Assembly (NCBI GenBank): GCA_964439265.1 | Contig: CAYTOA010000003.1 | Coordinates: forward strand, 1 to 64,000 | Direction of reading: 5' to 3' | Origin: JAGVPT01 sp964439265 | GTDB taxonomy: Bacteria; Bacteroidota; Ignavibacteria; UBA10030; UBA8401 | DNA length: 64,000 nt | Shown: piece after piece, positions 8,488 through 15,598 of the stretch | Numbering within the stretch: position 1 is the stretch's first letter | How the letters are laid out: every line of letters starts with the position of its first letter | Made by a program: the position numbers and the translations under genes | Notes under the pieces: generated by a model | Told to the model about the DNA's origin: nothing | What the model saw: only the letters and a program-made list of their open reading frames with translations | The model's database searches: none

Positions 8488-9108
8488 TTATGCCAGCATT
8501 TTTAATTCTTCAACACACTTCTCGAGACTGATTCGGACAATCAGTTTGCTTCCCTGCTCGAAATGCAGCGGCGAAGCCCCCGGGATCATGAGAGCCAGGG
8601 AGATCCCGTTTTTCCGGATAATCGCCAGGTCGCAGCCTTTCCCTTCAAACTTGCCGTAGCCGTCTTCCATCGCTCTCACTGCGCTTCTAGCTTCTTCTAT
8701 GCCGACGTCCCCCGATCGAAGGAGACGCTCCAGCACAAAGAGCGCGAGGAGAACCTGAAACGATAGAACTCCGGTGGAATCTTTATTTTCAAAATAATCG
8801 TGCAGAGTCGACTCCGATACGATTTTTCGATCGATGATCTCTTCTGCGCTTAACGCCGTCTGAAGGAAGACCGGGGAAAACACCCCGGCAATGTCATCAA
8901 GAGATCGATCCTCTTTCATTCCCTTGATCTTGTCAATTCTCGCAAGGATATTCTCTTTGGGAAAGAATGTTTCCTGGCCGGTGAATGTCGATTTTCTCAC
9001 AAACCATTCTTCCGGAATCAAGTTCTTTCGCTTCCATCGATAGAGCTGCCCGTACGAAATGCCGGTAAGCTCAAGAAGTTCCTTTTTTGAAATTAGTTCG
9101 TTTTCCAT
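8488..9108 (-). CDS. YhbD-like DNA-binding protein (DUF4004)
   Basis: A 206-residue protein beginning ELISKKELLELTGISYGQL, a MerR-like helix-turn-helix, followed by YRWKRKNLIPEEWFVRKST and a TFFPKE segment. This N-terminus is typical of the Bacillus YhbD family (DUF4004). The C-terminal half is predicted helical then alpha/beta, with an unknown ligand. Immediately upstream of the bactofilin gene and co-directional, it is probably the regulator of, or partner to, that scaffold. Recognition rests on memory of the family sequence. Confidence 0.8.
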   Translation of the reverse strand: MENELISKKELLELTGISYGQLYRWKRKNLIPEEWFVRKSTFTGQETFFPKENILARIDKIKGMKEDRSLDDIAGVFSPVFLQTALSAEEIIDRKIVSESTLHDYFENKDSTGVLSFQVLLALFVLERLLRSGDVGIEEARSAVRAMEDGYGKFEGKGCDLAIIRKNGISLALMIPGASPLHFEQGSKLIVRISLEKCVEELKMLA

Positions 9109-9339
9109 AATTCAGCACCGCAATGCTTTAGTGTTCCGGCCATAGCCGGCAATCCGGCATTAAGATATCGATGATCCGTAAAACGCCGGACTGCAATCCT
9201 TCCTTGACGACGATCTGATTCGCAGTAGCAGTCATTTCTTTGCTTTGATTTGTGCTGCAAAACCGCTGACAGGTGATTGCCCGCACACACTTGCACTTCT
9301 CATACTAATGAGAGAGGAAAATTTCTAGACTATCGATTC

Positions 9340-9537
9340 TTACATTTTGAAGAATTCGAGCAGCTTGTACATCAGCACTGCCGGCCAAACAAGAGCTTTT
9401 AAAAAACCAAGCACCCCTTCCCAAAATGTAAGCGAGTGTTGGATGAAATAAACCGCGGCGCCGATGAACGCCAAACCATAGATTCCGCCAAAAGCATTGT
9501 TGTGTTTCATGCCGTAGTTCCCTCGATATTCATTCAT
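9340..9537 (-). CDS. Small membrane protein, function unknown
   Basis: A 65-residue protein with two hydrophobic stretches: AFGGIYGLAFIGAAVYFI (about 15-32) and the segment from FWEGVLGFLKALVWPAVLMY, near 39-58, followed by a basic/aromatic tail. A second in-frame ATG at residue 10 (MKHNNAFGG) could be the true start. A near-consensus sigma-70 promoter lies about 120-150 bp upstream (9659-9687) with a palindrome between the -35 and -10 boxes. I do not recognise a named family. The dedicated promoter suggests a regulated stress or envelope peptide. Confidence 0.65.
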   Translation of the reverse strand: MNEYRGNYGMKHNNAFGGIYGLAFIGAAVYFIQHSLTFWEGVLGFLKALVWPAVLMYKLLEFFKM

Positions 9538-9853
9538 TATGAGTCTCTGTTGTTTGTCTTTTTTTGTTGGAACTTTTTGTGTAGTTGCTATACTCTCACC
9601 AGCCAGCTCTTTCTTTTTAGGGCGAATAATTCATTTAAAATCAATCAACAACGCATACAATATAACAGAACACTGTTACGTTGTCAACAGAAAAAATCCC
9701 TTTTCTTAAGAAGATCGATATTCTTGAAATCTATTGTAACATCCTGTTGTTTAATCAATTACATGTGTTTCCACTATTTCACAGCTATCTATTATACTAT
9801 GGGATACGAAACAAGAGAAACATTGTTTCATCAAAGACGAGTATTAAGGGGGA
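9538..9853. other. AT-rich 316-bp intergenic region
   Basis: The left part holds the promoter and candidate operator for the small membrane protein. The right part, beyond about 9690, shows an inverted repeat GAAACAA...TTGTTTC around 9809-9830, just beyond the end of the acetyltransferase gene, which may help end its transcript. I see no convincing gene; the plus-strand reading frame crossing it has no family features. Confidence 0.6.
9659..9687 (-). promoter_or_regulatory. Sigma-70-like promoter with internal palindromic operator
   Basis: Read on the minus strand, TTGACA (9687-9682) is followed by exactly 17 bp and TATATT (9664-9659). The spacer contains the palindrome TAACAG-N4-CTGTTA (9663-9678), which overlaps the -10 box. 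It points at the 65-residue membrane protein gene. A palindrome in this position is the usual place for a repressor dimer. The boxes are directly visible; promoter activity and the cognate repressor are inference. Confidence 0.7.
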
Positions 9854-10360
9854 TTACTTGATCTTTGGTTCTTGGGAGGTCTTTGCTAATTCATTCAGGG
9901 CATTTCCCGTCAGACGGAATATCGTCCAGTCGTTGAGCGGAATTGCGCCTAGCTTTTTATAGAACGCGATGGAGGATTCGTTCCAATCCAGCACAGCCCA
10001 TTCGAAGCGGCCGCAGTTCCTTTCTTTCGCCACAATTGCCAGATAAACTAGCAGGGCTTTCCCAATTCCCTTTCCGCGCAGATGTGGAAAAACGTAAAGG
10101 TCTTCAAGGTAGATCCCGGGACGGGCAAGAAATGTCGAGAAGTTGTGGAAGAAGAGTGCAAAGCCGGCCGGCTCGTCATGATAGTATGCGACGACAACTT
10201 CGGCGAATTTCTTCTCGCCGAACAGAGCTTCGCGAAGAAGATCTTCGGTTGCTACGCATTCTTCCGACATTCTCTCGTACTCTGCAAGTTCCTTTATGAA
10301 CCTATGGACGAGGGGGATATCCTTTTCGGCCGCATGCTCGATGCGAATTGGTTCTTTCAT
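9854..10360 (-). CDS. GNAT acetyltransferase, diamine/SSAT-like
   Basis: A 168-residue GNAT enzyme with acetyl-CoA loop RGKGIGKALL (95-104), the preceding strand YLEDLYV (84-90) and the C-terminal WNESSIAFYKKLGA (126-139). The overall order (FIKELAEYERM near 21-31, YLEDLYV, then WNE-S-FY) closely resembles spermidine/spermine and diamine N1-acetyltransferases. These transfer acetyl groups to polyamines or thialysine. The nearby agmatine-to-putrescine genes at 11758-14150 agree with a polyamine role, though GNAT specificity cannot be fixed from sequence alone. Confidence 0.85.
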   Translation of the reverse strand: MKEPIRIEHAAEKDIPLVHRFIKELAEYERMSEECVATEDLLREALFGEKKFAEVVVAYYHDEPAGFALFFHNFSTFLARPGIYLEDLYVFPHLRGKGIGKALLVYLAIVAKERNCGRFEWAVLDWNESSIAFYKKLGAIPLNDWTIFRLTGNALNELAKTSQEPKIK

Positions 10361-10384
10361 CTTCAGAAGATTTATTGATTACTA

Positions 10385-10885
10385 TTATGGCATTGCAGGC
10401 ATTCCGAGCTTTGCCCACTCTTCACGCGCCGGGCCGCACACACCAGGCACGCGGAGACCGGCCTGACGCATGAGCACCGTCATCTGGCCGCGATGATGTG
10501 TTTGATGCCGCAGGAGAGAAGCAAGCGCAAAGCCCCGCTTCCACTTTTCGCCGAACATCTCTACTTCCTCGTCGAGCGAAGCGTCGGTCCATCGCTCCCG
10601 AACTTGGTTCGCGATGGATTCCGTGGCGGAGTAATATGCGGCTGATATCTCATGAGCGCTTTTCGGCATCGGTGCGTCTTCTGCGGGAGCGGCAACATGC
10701 AGGCCCGTCCGCCCGCCGGTTTCGGCGAGCGAGAGCGTAATGTGCCAGGCGAGAAAGCCGAGCGACCGTCCATCGGGCGTCACCTTTTGCCCTAGCGATG
10801 AATCGTTGAGGGCGCGAAGAACTCTCATCGTTGAGACTGTTTCCCGGCGCCAATCCTCTGTAAAATCTGCTATTGTTCTATACAT
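10385..10885 (-). CDS. DinB-family protein
   Basis: Read from the ATG at 10885, a 166-residue four-helix DinB/YfiT-like protein (MYRTIADFTEDWRRETVST). The likely metal-binding histidines are seen in LAWHITLS and RHQTHHRGQM. A longer frame from further upstream would run into the neighbouring channel gene, so the start at 10885 is preferred. DinB proteins are metal-dependent thiol transferases or hydrolases. The substrate is unknown, and the gene lies 26 bp after the TMEM175-like gene. Confidence 0.85.
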   Translation of the reverse strand: MYRTIADFTEDWRRETVSTMRVLRALNDSSLGQKVTPDGRSLGFLAWHITLSLAETGGRTGLHVAAPAEDAPMPKSAHEISAAYYSATESIANQVRERWTDASLDEEVEMFGEKWKRGFALASLLRHQTHHRGQMTVLMRQAGLRVPGVCGPAREEWAKLGMPAMP

Positions 10886-10911
10886 TTTCTTTTGAAGTTC
10901 AATGTGTTGAT

Positions 10912-11655
10912 TTATTGTTCGAATTCCAGTTCCAGCTTTCGGCGCCCTCTCCCTCTCACCATTCCATGAATCGAGAGTGCGGGCCCTAAAAGAAAATATG
11001 TAAGTCCTGCCCATGCAGAAAATCTTTCCCCTCCGATGATTGCAACAAATATCGAAATTATGGCAACCGAAACATGTACCAAATTCCCGGAAATACTCGA
11101 TAGCGTATCATAGATCTCGACGGCGGAAAGTTCAAGGTCTTCCTTCTTTTGAAGTGCATGGAAATAGAGAAAAGTAAAAAGAAGATAAACAGCCAAATAC
11201 CCGATCCCATAAACAGCCATCATTAATCCTGCTTGACCCGGCTCGATAACGGGCTGGACGAGATTGTTTGATGGACCGATCGCGAGTACCTGGCCGACGA
11301 CAAGAGTAAAAACAAATTTAAGGGGATAGACATAAAACAGGACGACGAACAGAAGAATCGAATTCAGCGTGATAGTGAACAGATCATTCAAACCATAGCG
11401 GCGGAAAAACTTGTAGTGTTCATACCAAAGGAAGGTCAATAGTGCGAAGCAAATTGCAAAGGCACCGAAACCTTTCATAGTGACGAGGAGTTCATTGAAC
11501 GTCTTTGGCACTTCCAAAGAGACGACAAGAAGAGTCAATGCAAAGGCAAAGACGGCATCGCTGAACCCTTCGATACGAAGGACCTCGCCTCCTCTCCATC
11601 GAAAATCGGTCTTCTTCCCGATTTCTTTTTCAGTCATCGTTGATCGGATCATCAT
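10912..11655 (-). CDS. TMEM175-family potassium channel-like protein (DUF1211)
   Basis: A 247-residue membrane protein with the family hallmark FSDAVFAF at about residues 31-38, preceded by R27, then roughly six hydrophobic helices. Bacterial TMEM175 proteins are tetrameric potassium-permeable channels in the inner membrane. The Phe-Ser-Asp triad on helix 1 is the family signature. The protein starts with consecutive Met residues, and a later start at residue 7 is possible. Same strand as the agmatine deiminase gene but about 100 bp away. Confidence 0.85.
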   Translation of the reverse strand: MMIRSTMTEKEIGKKTDFRWRGGEVLRIEGFSDAVFAFALTLLVVSLEVPKTFNELLVTMKGFGAFAICFALLTFLWYEHYKFFRRYGLNDLFTITLNSILLFVVLFYVYPLKFVFTLVVGQVLAIGPSNNLVQPVIEPGQAGLMMAVYGIGYLAVYLLFTFLYFHALQKKEDLELSAVEIYDTLSSISGNLVHVSVAIISIFVAIIGGERFSAWAGLTYFLLGPALSIHGMVRGRGRRKLELEFEQ

Positions 11656-11757
11656 TGTTCCTCGATGATTGCGGCATTCACCAGCAGCGTACCGATACGG
11701 TCATCTGTCGACCACCCTTCGCCGTGTTGTGCACCATCACGTTACGTATTTCGAGAA

Positions 11758-12825
11758 TCACGATATTGTATTCTTGCCGCCGGAAACTTTTGGTTCTTGC
11801 TGGCTTATGCAATGCAGAGTTCCCAGTCCCCATGCGAGGTCGACGCAATCAATGCCAAGCACCGCACGATCCTGAAACTGCCGCTGCAGAATTTCAATTG
11901 CGGTGATGTCGTTCGGATCCCGAAATGTCGGCACCAGCACCACATCGTTCGCGATAAGAAAATTTGCGTAACTTGCTGGCAGACGTTGTCCGTTGAAAAA
12001 GAGCGGCGACGGCATGGGAAGTTCGATAATGCGGAAATGATTTCCATGCGCGTCGGTCATCCCCTTTAGCGCCGTCAGATTCTTTTGAAGAATTTTGTTG
12101 TTCTCGTCGGCTGGGTTCTTCTCGACAACTGCTGCAATGGTGTGCGGACCGACAAACCGCGCAGAGTCATCAATATGTCCGTCCGTATCGTCTCCTGCAA
12201 TTCCTTCATCGACCCAGAGCACTTTGTCGACGTTATAGTATTCGGCGAGGTAATCCTCGATCTCCTTTTGGGTGAGAGCCGGATTGCGGTTTTGATTTAA
12301 CAAACAGGATCTGCTTGTCAGCAGACAGCCTTCGCCGTTCACGTCGATCGCTCCGCCTTCCATAATGATTCCCGGGTGGAACACGGGGAGCCTTCGCTGT
12401 TCGGCAACCCGCGATGGAACAATATCGTCCAGGTCGTACGGCGGATATTTTCCTCCCCACGCATTGTATCCCCAATCAACGACGGCGAGCGGCTCCGGAG
12501 AATTTGGATTGATGACAAACGCCGGGCCGTGGTCCCGGCACCACGAATCGTTTGTCGGAATTGTGTAGAGCGTGAATCGCGCGGGGTCGACCTTCGCGTC
12601 GAGCAGCCGAGAACGTACATCGCCGGCCATCGCATCGTCAACAACGTTGATATTCACGTGTTGGTAGGCAGCGAGCGTTTTGACAATACCGGTAAACACA
12701 CCGGGAATCGGGTCAAATTTTCCGGGCCATGTCTCTTTGTTGTGCGGCCAGGAAAACCATGTAGCCGCCTGAGGTTCCCATTCCGCCGGAAAGCGGTATC
12801 CAAGTTGTCGCGGAGTCTTATTCAA
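11758..12825 (-). CDS. aguA: Agmatine deiminase
   Basis: A 355-residue guanidine-modifying enzyme. Visible are DSWCRDHGP (93-101), MEGGAID (155-161), GDDTDGHIDD with catalytic His217, and the nucleophile Cys339 in GLGTLHCISQQEP. It converts agmatine to N-carbamoylputrescine plus ammonia. The reading frame opens with TTG (12825-12823); an in-frame stop lies two codons before it and the next in-frame Met is near residue 66, well inside the fold, so TTG is probably the real start. That TTG sits at the outer edge of an intergenic repeat. aguB lies upstream, separated only by a four-helix-bundle cassette. Confidence 0.95.
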   Translation of the reverse strand: MNKTPRQLGYRFPAEWEPQAATWFSWPHNKETWPGKFDPIPGVFTGIVKTLAAYQHVNINVVDDAMAGDVRSRLLDAKVDPARFTLYTIPTNDSWCRDHGPAFVINPNSPEPLAVVDWGYNAWGGKYPPYDLDDIVPSRVAEQRRLPVFHPGIIMEGGAIDVNGEGCLLTSRSCLLNQNRNPALTQKEIEDYLAEYYNVDKVLWVDEGIAGDDTDGHIDDSARFVGPHTIAAVVEKNPADENNKILQKNLTALKGMTDAHGNHFRIIELPMPSPLFFNGQRLPASYANFLIANDVVLVPTFRDPNDITAIEILQRQFQDRAVLGIDCVDLAWGLGTLHCISQQEPKVSGGKNTIS

Positions 12826-12829
12826 TGAT

Positions 12830-13270
12830 CAATCAACAATGAGCAATGAACATTTATGATTTATTGCTTCGAGAGTGTATTTAAGCGTGAAGTTCTCAAA
12901 ATGGAAAAGAGAATTTTAGAAAGTTCATCGGCATCTCGGTGAAGGGCAGAACAGTCGTTCTCAGTAATAAATTCTGTCTCCTTTAGAAGAGATAGCCAAT
13001 ATTTCGTTTCTAGAGACTCTTTATACGCAATTGAAATTTTGGAAGAAAAATCTGATGCAGATATTGCGCCATTAGCTTCCGAGATGTTAGCGCCAATGGA
13101 CGTGCCGCAGCGGAGCAACTGCTTAGAAAGGACAAATTCTCTCTTTTCGTTAATTAAAAACCTGTTTAATTTCACTACGCGAACTGCGAAGGTAAAAGCC
13201 TTCTTGTAGAGTATTGTGTCTTTCGTAAGCATTGCTCCCCCAAAAAATGTTCATTGCTCATTGTTGATTG
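12830..13270. repeat. 441-bp unit: four-helix gene bounded by perfect 26-bp inverted repeats
   Basis: The arms 12830-12855 and 13245-13270 are exact reverse complements over 26 bp (outer part CAATCAACAATGAGC on the plus strand). They enclose only the small gene 12861-13232. The left arm ends a few bases from the aguA start, and the right arm stops one base from the aguB stop codon, so the whole aguB-aguA spacer is this unit. The same word family borders the scaffold gap at 30502-30806. On the minus-strand transcript the arms can form a 26-bp stem with the gene in its loop. Confidence 0.9.
12861..13232 (-). CDS. Four-helix bundle protein (S23/rRNA intervening-sequence family)
   Basis: A 123-residue protein matching the four-helix bundle (S23, IVP) family: AFTFAVRVVKLNRFLINEKR, a QLLRCGTSIGANISEA core (about 39-54), then SDFSSKISIAYKESLETKYW and a C-terminal helix with LSKILFSILRTSRL. 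The GTSIGANISEA and KESLETKYWL segments are diagnostic. Members are known from intervening sequences in 23S rRNA and as free copies; their biochemical role is unsettled. A run of five Gs (plus-strand Cs 13237-13241) before the ATG forms a strong ribosome site. It lies between aguB and aguA inside perfect inverted repeats. Confidence 0.9.
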   Translation of the reverse strand: MLTKDTILYKKAFTFAVRVVKLNRFLINEKREFVLSKQLLRCGTSIGANISEANGAISASDFSSKISIAYKESLETKYWLSLLKETEFITENDCSALHRDADELSKILFSILRTSRLNTLSKQ

Positions 13271-13271
13271 T

Positions 13272-14150
13272 CTACTGCTCGTCAAGGAATCGACTCGTCA
13301 ACCCCCCGTAGGCATCAATCCTTCTGTCGCGGAGGAATGGCCAGTGCGTTCGCGTAATGTTCGAGCGATTCAAGTCAATTTCAACGACGCTCACTTCTTC
13401 CTTGTCGCGTGACGATTGATGAAGCAGCTCGCCAAACGTATTTGCCACAAACGAGTTTCCCCAGAACTCAAGGTTTCCTTCTGTGCCGACACGATTGACT
13501 GCCACCGCAGGAATACCGTTTGCAATCGCGTGCGCACGTTGGATCGTCTGCCATGCCTGAAACTGATCCTCCCGCGTTTTAGCTTCTTCATCTTTCGCCC
13601 AGCCGATCGCCGTTGGATAGAAGAGAATTTCAGCCCCTGAGAGCGCGGTCAGCCGGGCTGCTTCGGGATACCATTGGTCCCAGCAAATAAGCACGCCGAT
13701 CGTTCCGAAGCGGGTCTTCCAGGATTTAAACCCGATATCGCCGGGAGCAAAATAGAATTTCTCGTAGAACGACGGATCATCGGGAATATGCATTTTCCGG
13801 TATTTCCCGAGATATTTTCCGTCGGCATCGATGACCGCCGCGGAGTTATGATAAACTCCTTCCGCACGTTTCTCGAACAGGGGCACGATAATGACGACAC
13901 CAAGCTCCTTCGCAAGCGATTGAAACTGCGTCGTCGAGTCGCCGGGAATAGGTTCTGCGAGGCCGAACGCTTTGTACTCTTCACTGATGCAAAAATAGAG
14001 TGAACGGAACAATTCCTGCAAACAAATAATGTTCGCGCCTTTCGCGGCGGCTTCGCGAATGCCCGCGTTCGCTTTTTTCATATTCTCCGCCGGATTTTCC
14101 ACACAGCTCATCTGTACTAATCCGACTTTTACTATCCTTAGTTCAGCCAT
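13272..14150 (-). CDS. aguB: N-carbamoylputrescine amidase
   Basis: A 292-residue nitrilase-superfamily enzyme with catalytic triad Glu46 (CLQELF), Lys119 (KYRKMHIPDD) and Cys156 (VLICWDQW). The IPDDPSFYEKFYF segment is typical of the N-carbamoylputrescine amidase group. It hydrolyses N-carbamoylputrescine to putrescine, CO2 and ammonia, the step after agmatine deiminase, encoded just downstream. Normal family length. Its stop codon is one base from the right arm of the four-helix unit. Confidence 0.95.
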   Translation of the reverse strand: MAELRIVKVGLVQMSCVENPAENMKKANAGIREAAAKGANIICLQELFRSLYFCISEEYKAFGLAEPIPGDSTTQFQSLAKELGVVIIVPLFEKRAEGVYHNSAAVIDADGKYLGKYRKMHIPDDPSFYEKFYFAPGDIGFKSWKTRFGTIGVLICWDQWYPEAARLTALSGAEILFYPTAIGWAKDEEAKTREDQFQAWQTIQRAHAIANGIPAVAVNRVGTEGNLEFWGNSFVANTFGELLHQSSRDKEEVSVVEIDLNRSNITRTHWPFLRDRRIDAYGGLTSRFLDEQ

Positions 14151-14158
14151 AATCTTTT

Positions 14159-14186
14159 CTTCGTGTCTCTTTGTGTCCTTCGTGGA
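14159..14186. repeat. 28-bp intergenic repeat, copy 2
   Basis: Matches 4400-4427 in 26 of 28 positions and in the same orientation. It accounts for most of the 39-bp spacer between aguB and fabF. Confidence 0.8.
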
Positions 14187-14189
14187 AAT

Positions 14190-15428
14190 TTATTTTTCGA
14201 TCTTCTCAAAGCATACTGTCGCATTCGTTCCGCCAAACCCAAACCCGTTCGAAAGAGCATAGTGAATATCCTGCTTTCGCGCTATATTGGGGACGTAATC
14301 GAGATCGCATTCGGGGTCGGGAGTCTCCAGGTTGATCGTCGGCGGTAGAATGCCGTCACGCAAGGCGAGAATTGTGAAGGCCGCTTCTGCCGCACCGGCG
14401 GCGCCGAGAAGGTGTCCGATCATCGATTTTGTCGAGCTCATCGCAAGCTTTTTCGCATGCGCCCCAAATGCCCTCTTCACTGCCTTTGTTTCTGCAATGT
14501 CGCCAAGACCGGTCGACGTTCCATGCGCGTTGATGTAATCGATTTGCTCCGGCTTAAGTCCTGCGTATTCAACGGCAAGTTTCATAGCACGCCGGGCGCC
14601 GTCTCCGTCCTCCGGCGGCGCAGTAATGTGGAATGCGTCGGCCGTCATTCCGCAGCTTAACATCCGAGCGTATAATTTAGCTCCGCGCTGCCTGGCATGC
14701 TCTTCTTCCTCCAGAATAATGACGCTCGCGCCTTCGCTTAGCACAAATCCGTCGCGGTCTTTGTCAAACGGTCGCGACGCGCGCGTCGGCTCATCATTAC
14801 GTTTCGACATTGCCCGCGCAGAACAGAATCCGGCGAATGCAACTTCCGTCACGGAAGCTTCCGACCCGCCGACGATCATGACATCGGCTTCTTCGCGCCT
14901 GATCGCATGAAATCCATCTGCGATCGCGTGATTGCCGGTCGCACATGCTGAGACGACCGCATAGTTCGGCCCTTTTGCTCCGGTGCGGATTGCTACATAA
15001 CCCGAGGGCATGTTGATGATTGCCCCAGGTATAAAGAACGGCGTGACATACCGCGGACCGTTTTTCTCAACATTGATGGCTGTGTCGCTGATCGTGATGA
15101 CGCCGCCGATTCCCGAACCGATGACAATGCCGACCCGCTCAGCATTCGCCGGAGTTATATCAAGATTGGAATCCTTGAGTGCGTCGAGCGCAGCGGCGAC
15201 GGCATAATGGTTGAAGAGGTCGAATCTGCGCGCTTCCTTCGGCTCGAAATATTTAGTAACGTCAAACCCTTTGATCTCCCCCGCAATGCGCGTCGGATAC
15301 TGGTCGGCAGGAAAACGGGTAACAAGCCCGATGCCGGAACTGCCGGCGACGCAGCGCTTCCATGACTCCTCAGTAGATAGTCCTATGGGAGTGATCAAAC
15401 CGATGCCCGTAACAACGACTTTTCTCAT
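14190..15428 (-). CDS. fabF: Beta-ketoacyl-ACP synthase II
   Basis: A 412-residue condensing enzyme with nucleophile Cys162 (VVSACATGNH), His302 (NAHGTSTGLGD), Lys334 and His339 (SSTKSMIGHLLGAAG). It extends acyl-ACP with malonyl-ACP in fatty-acid elongation. No acpP or fabG neighbour is present, which is unusual because fabF normally lies beside acpP. It is downstream of thrB on the same strand with a 170-bp spacer holding an inverted repeat. Length and active site are complete. Confidence 0.95.
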   Translation of the reverse strand: MRKVVVTGIGLITPIGLSTEESWKRCVAGSSGIGLVTRFPADQYPTRIAGEIKGFDVTKYFEPKEARRFDLFNHYAVAAALDALKDSNLDITPANAERVGIVIGSGIGGVITISDTAINVEKNGPRYVTPFFIPGAIINMPSGYVAIRTGAKGPNYAVVSACATGNHAIADGFHAIRREEADVMIVGGSEASVTEVAFAGFCSARAMSKRNDEPTRASRPFDKDRDGFVLSEGASVIILEEEEHARQRGAKLYARMLSCGMTADAFHITAPPEDGDGARRAMKLAVEYAGLKPEQIDYINAHGTSTGLGDIAETKAVKRAFGAHAKKLAMSSTKSMIGHLLGAAGAAEAAFTILALRDGILPPTINLETPDPECDLDYVPNIARKQDIHYALSNGFGFGGTNATVCFEKIEK

Positions 15429-15537
15429 GTTCGGCAGCCTATTCTTGGCAGGTTGAAGTGATTTCGGTGGGAAAGATAGCGGATTTTTTAGAGTGAAACA
15501 AGATGACGATGGTGCGCAAGCCTTCCGGGGGACAAAC

Positions 15538-15593
15538 CTTCCGAAGGGTCGCAGTTAAAACAATGAGGAAATCCGTTACGAACCCTTCGGAAG
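15538..15593. repeat. Inverted repeat between thrB and fabF
   Basis: CTTCCGAAGGGT (15538-15549) and ACCCTTCGGAAG (15582-15593) are perfect 12-bp inverted repeats 32 nt apart, each internally palindromic (CTTCCGAAG). A related CCTTCCGG lies just before. No T-run follows, so it is a weak terminator candidate and may be another intergenic repeat family. Confidence 0.6.
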
Positions 15594-15598
15594 ATTCC

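Noticed and set aside
9436..9861. Plus-strand frame of 141 codons through the AT-rich spacer
   Set aside because: Overlaps the small membrane gene and its promoter; low-complexity Phe/Leu-rich sequence with no features.
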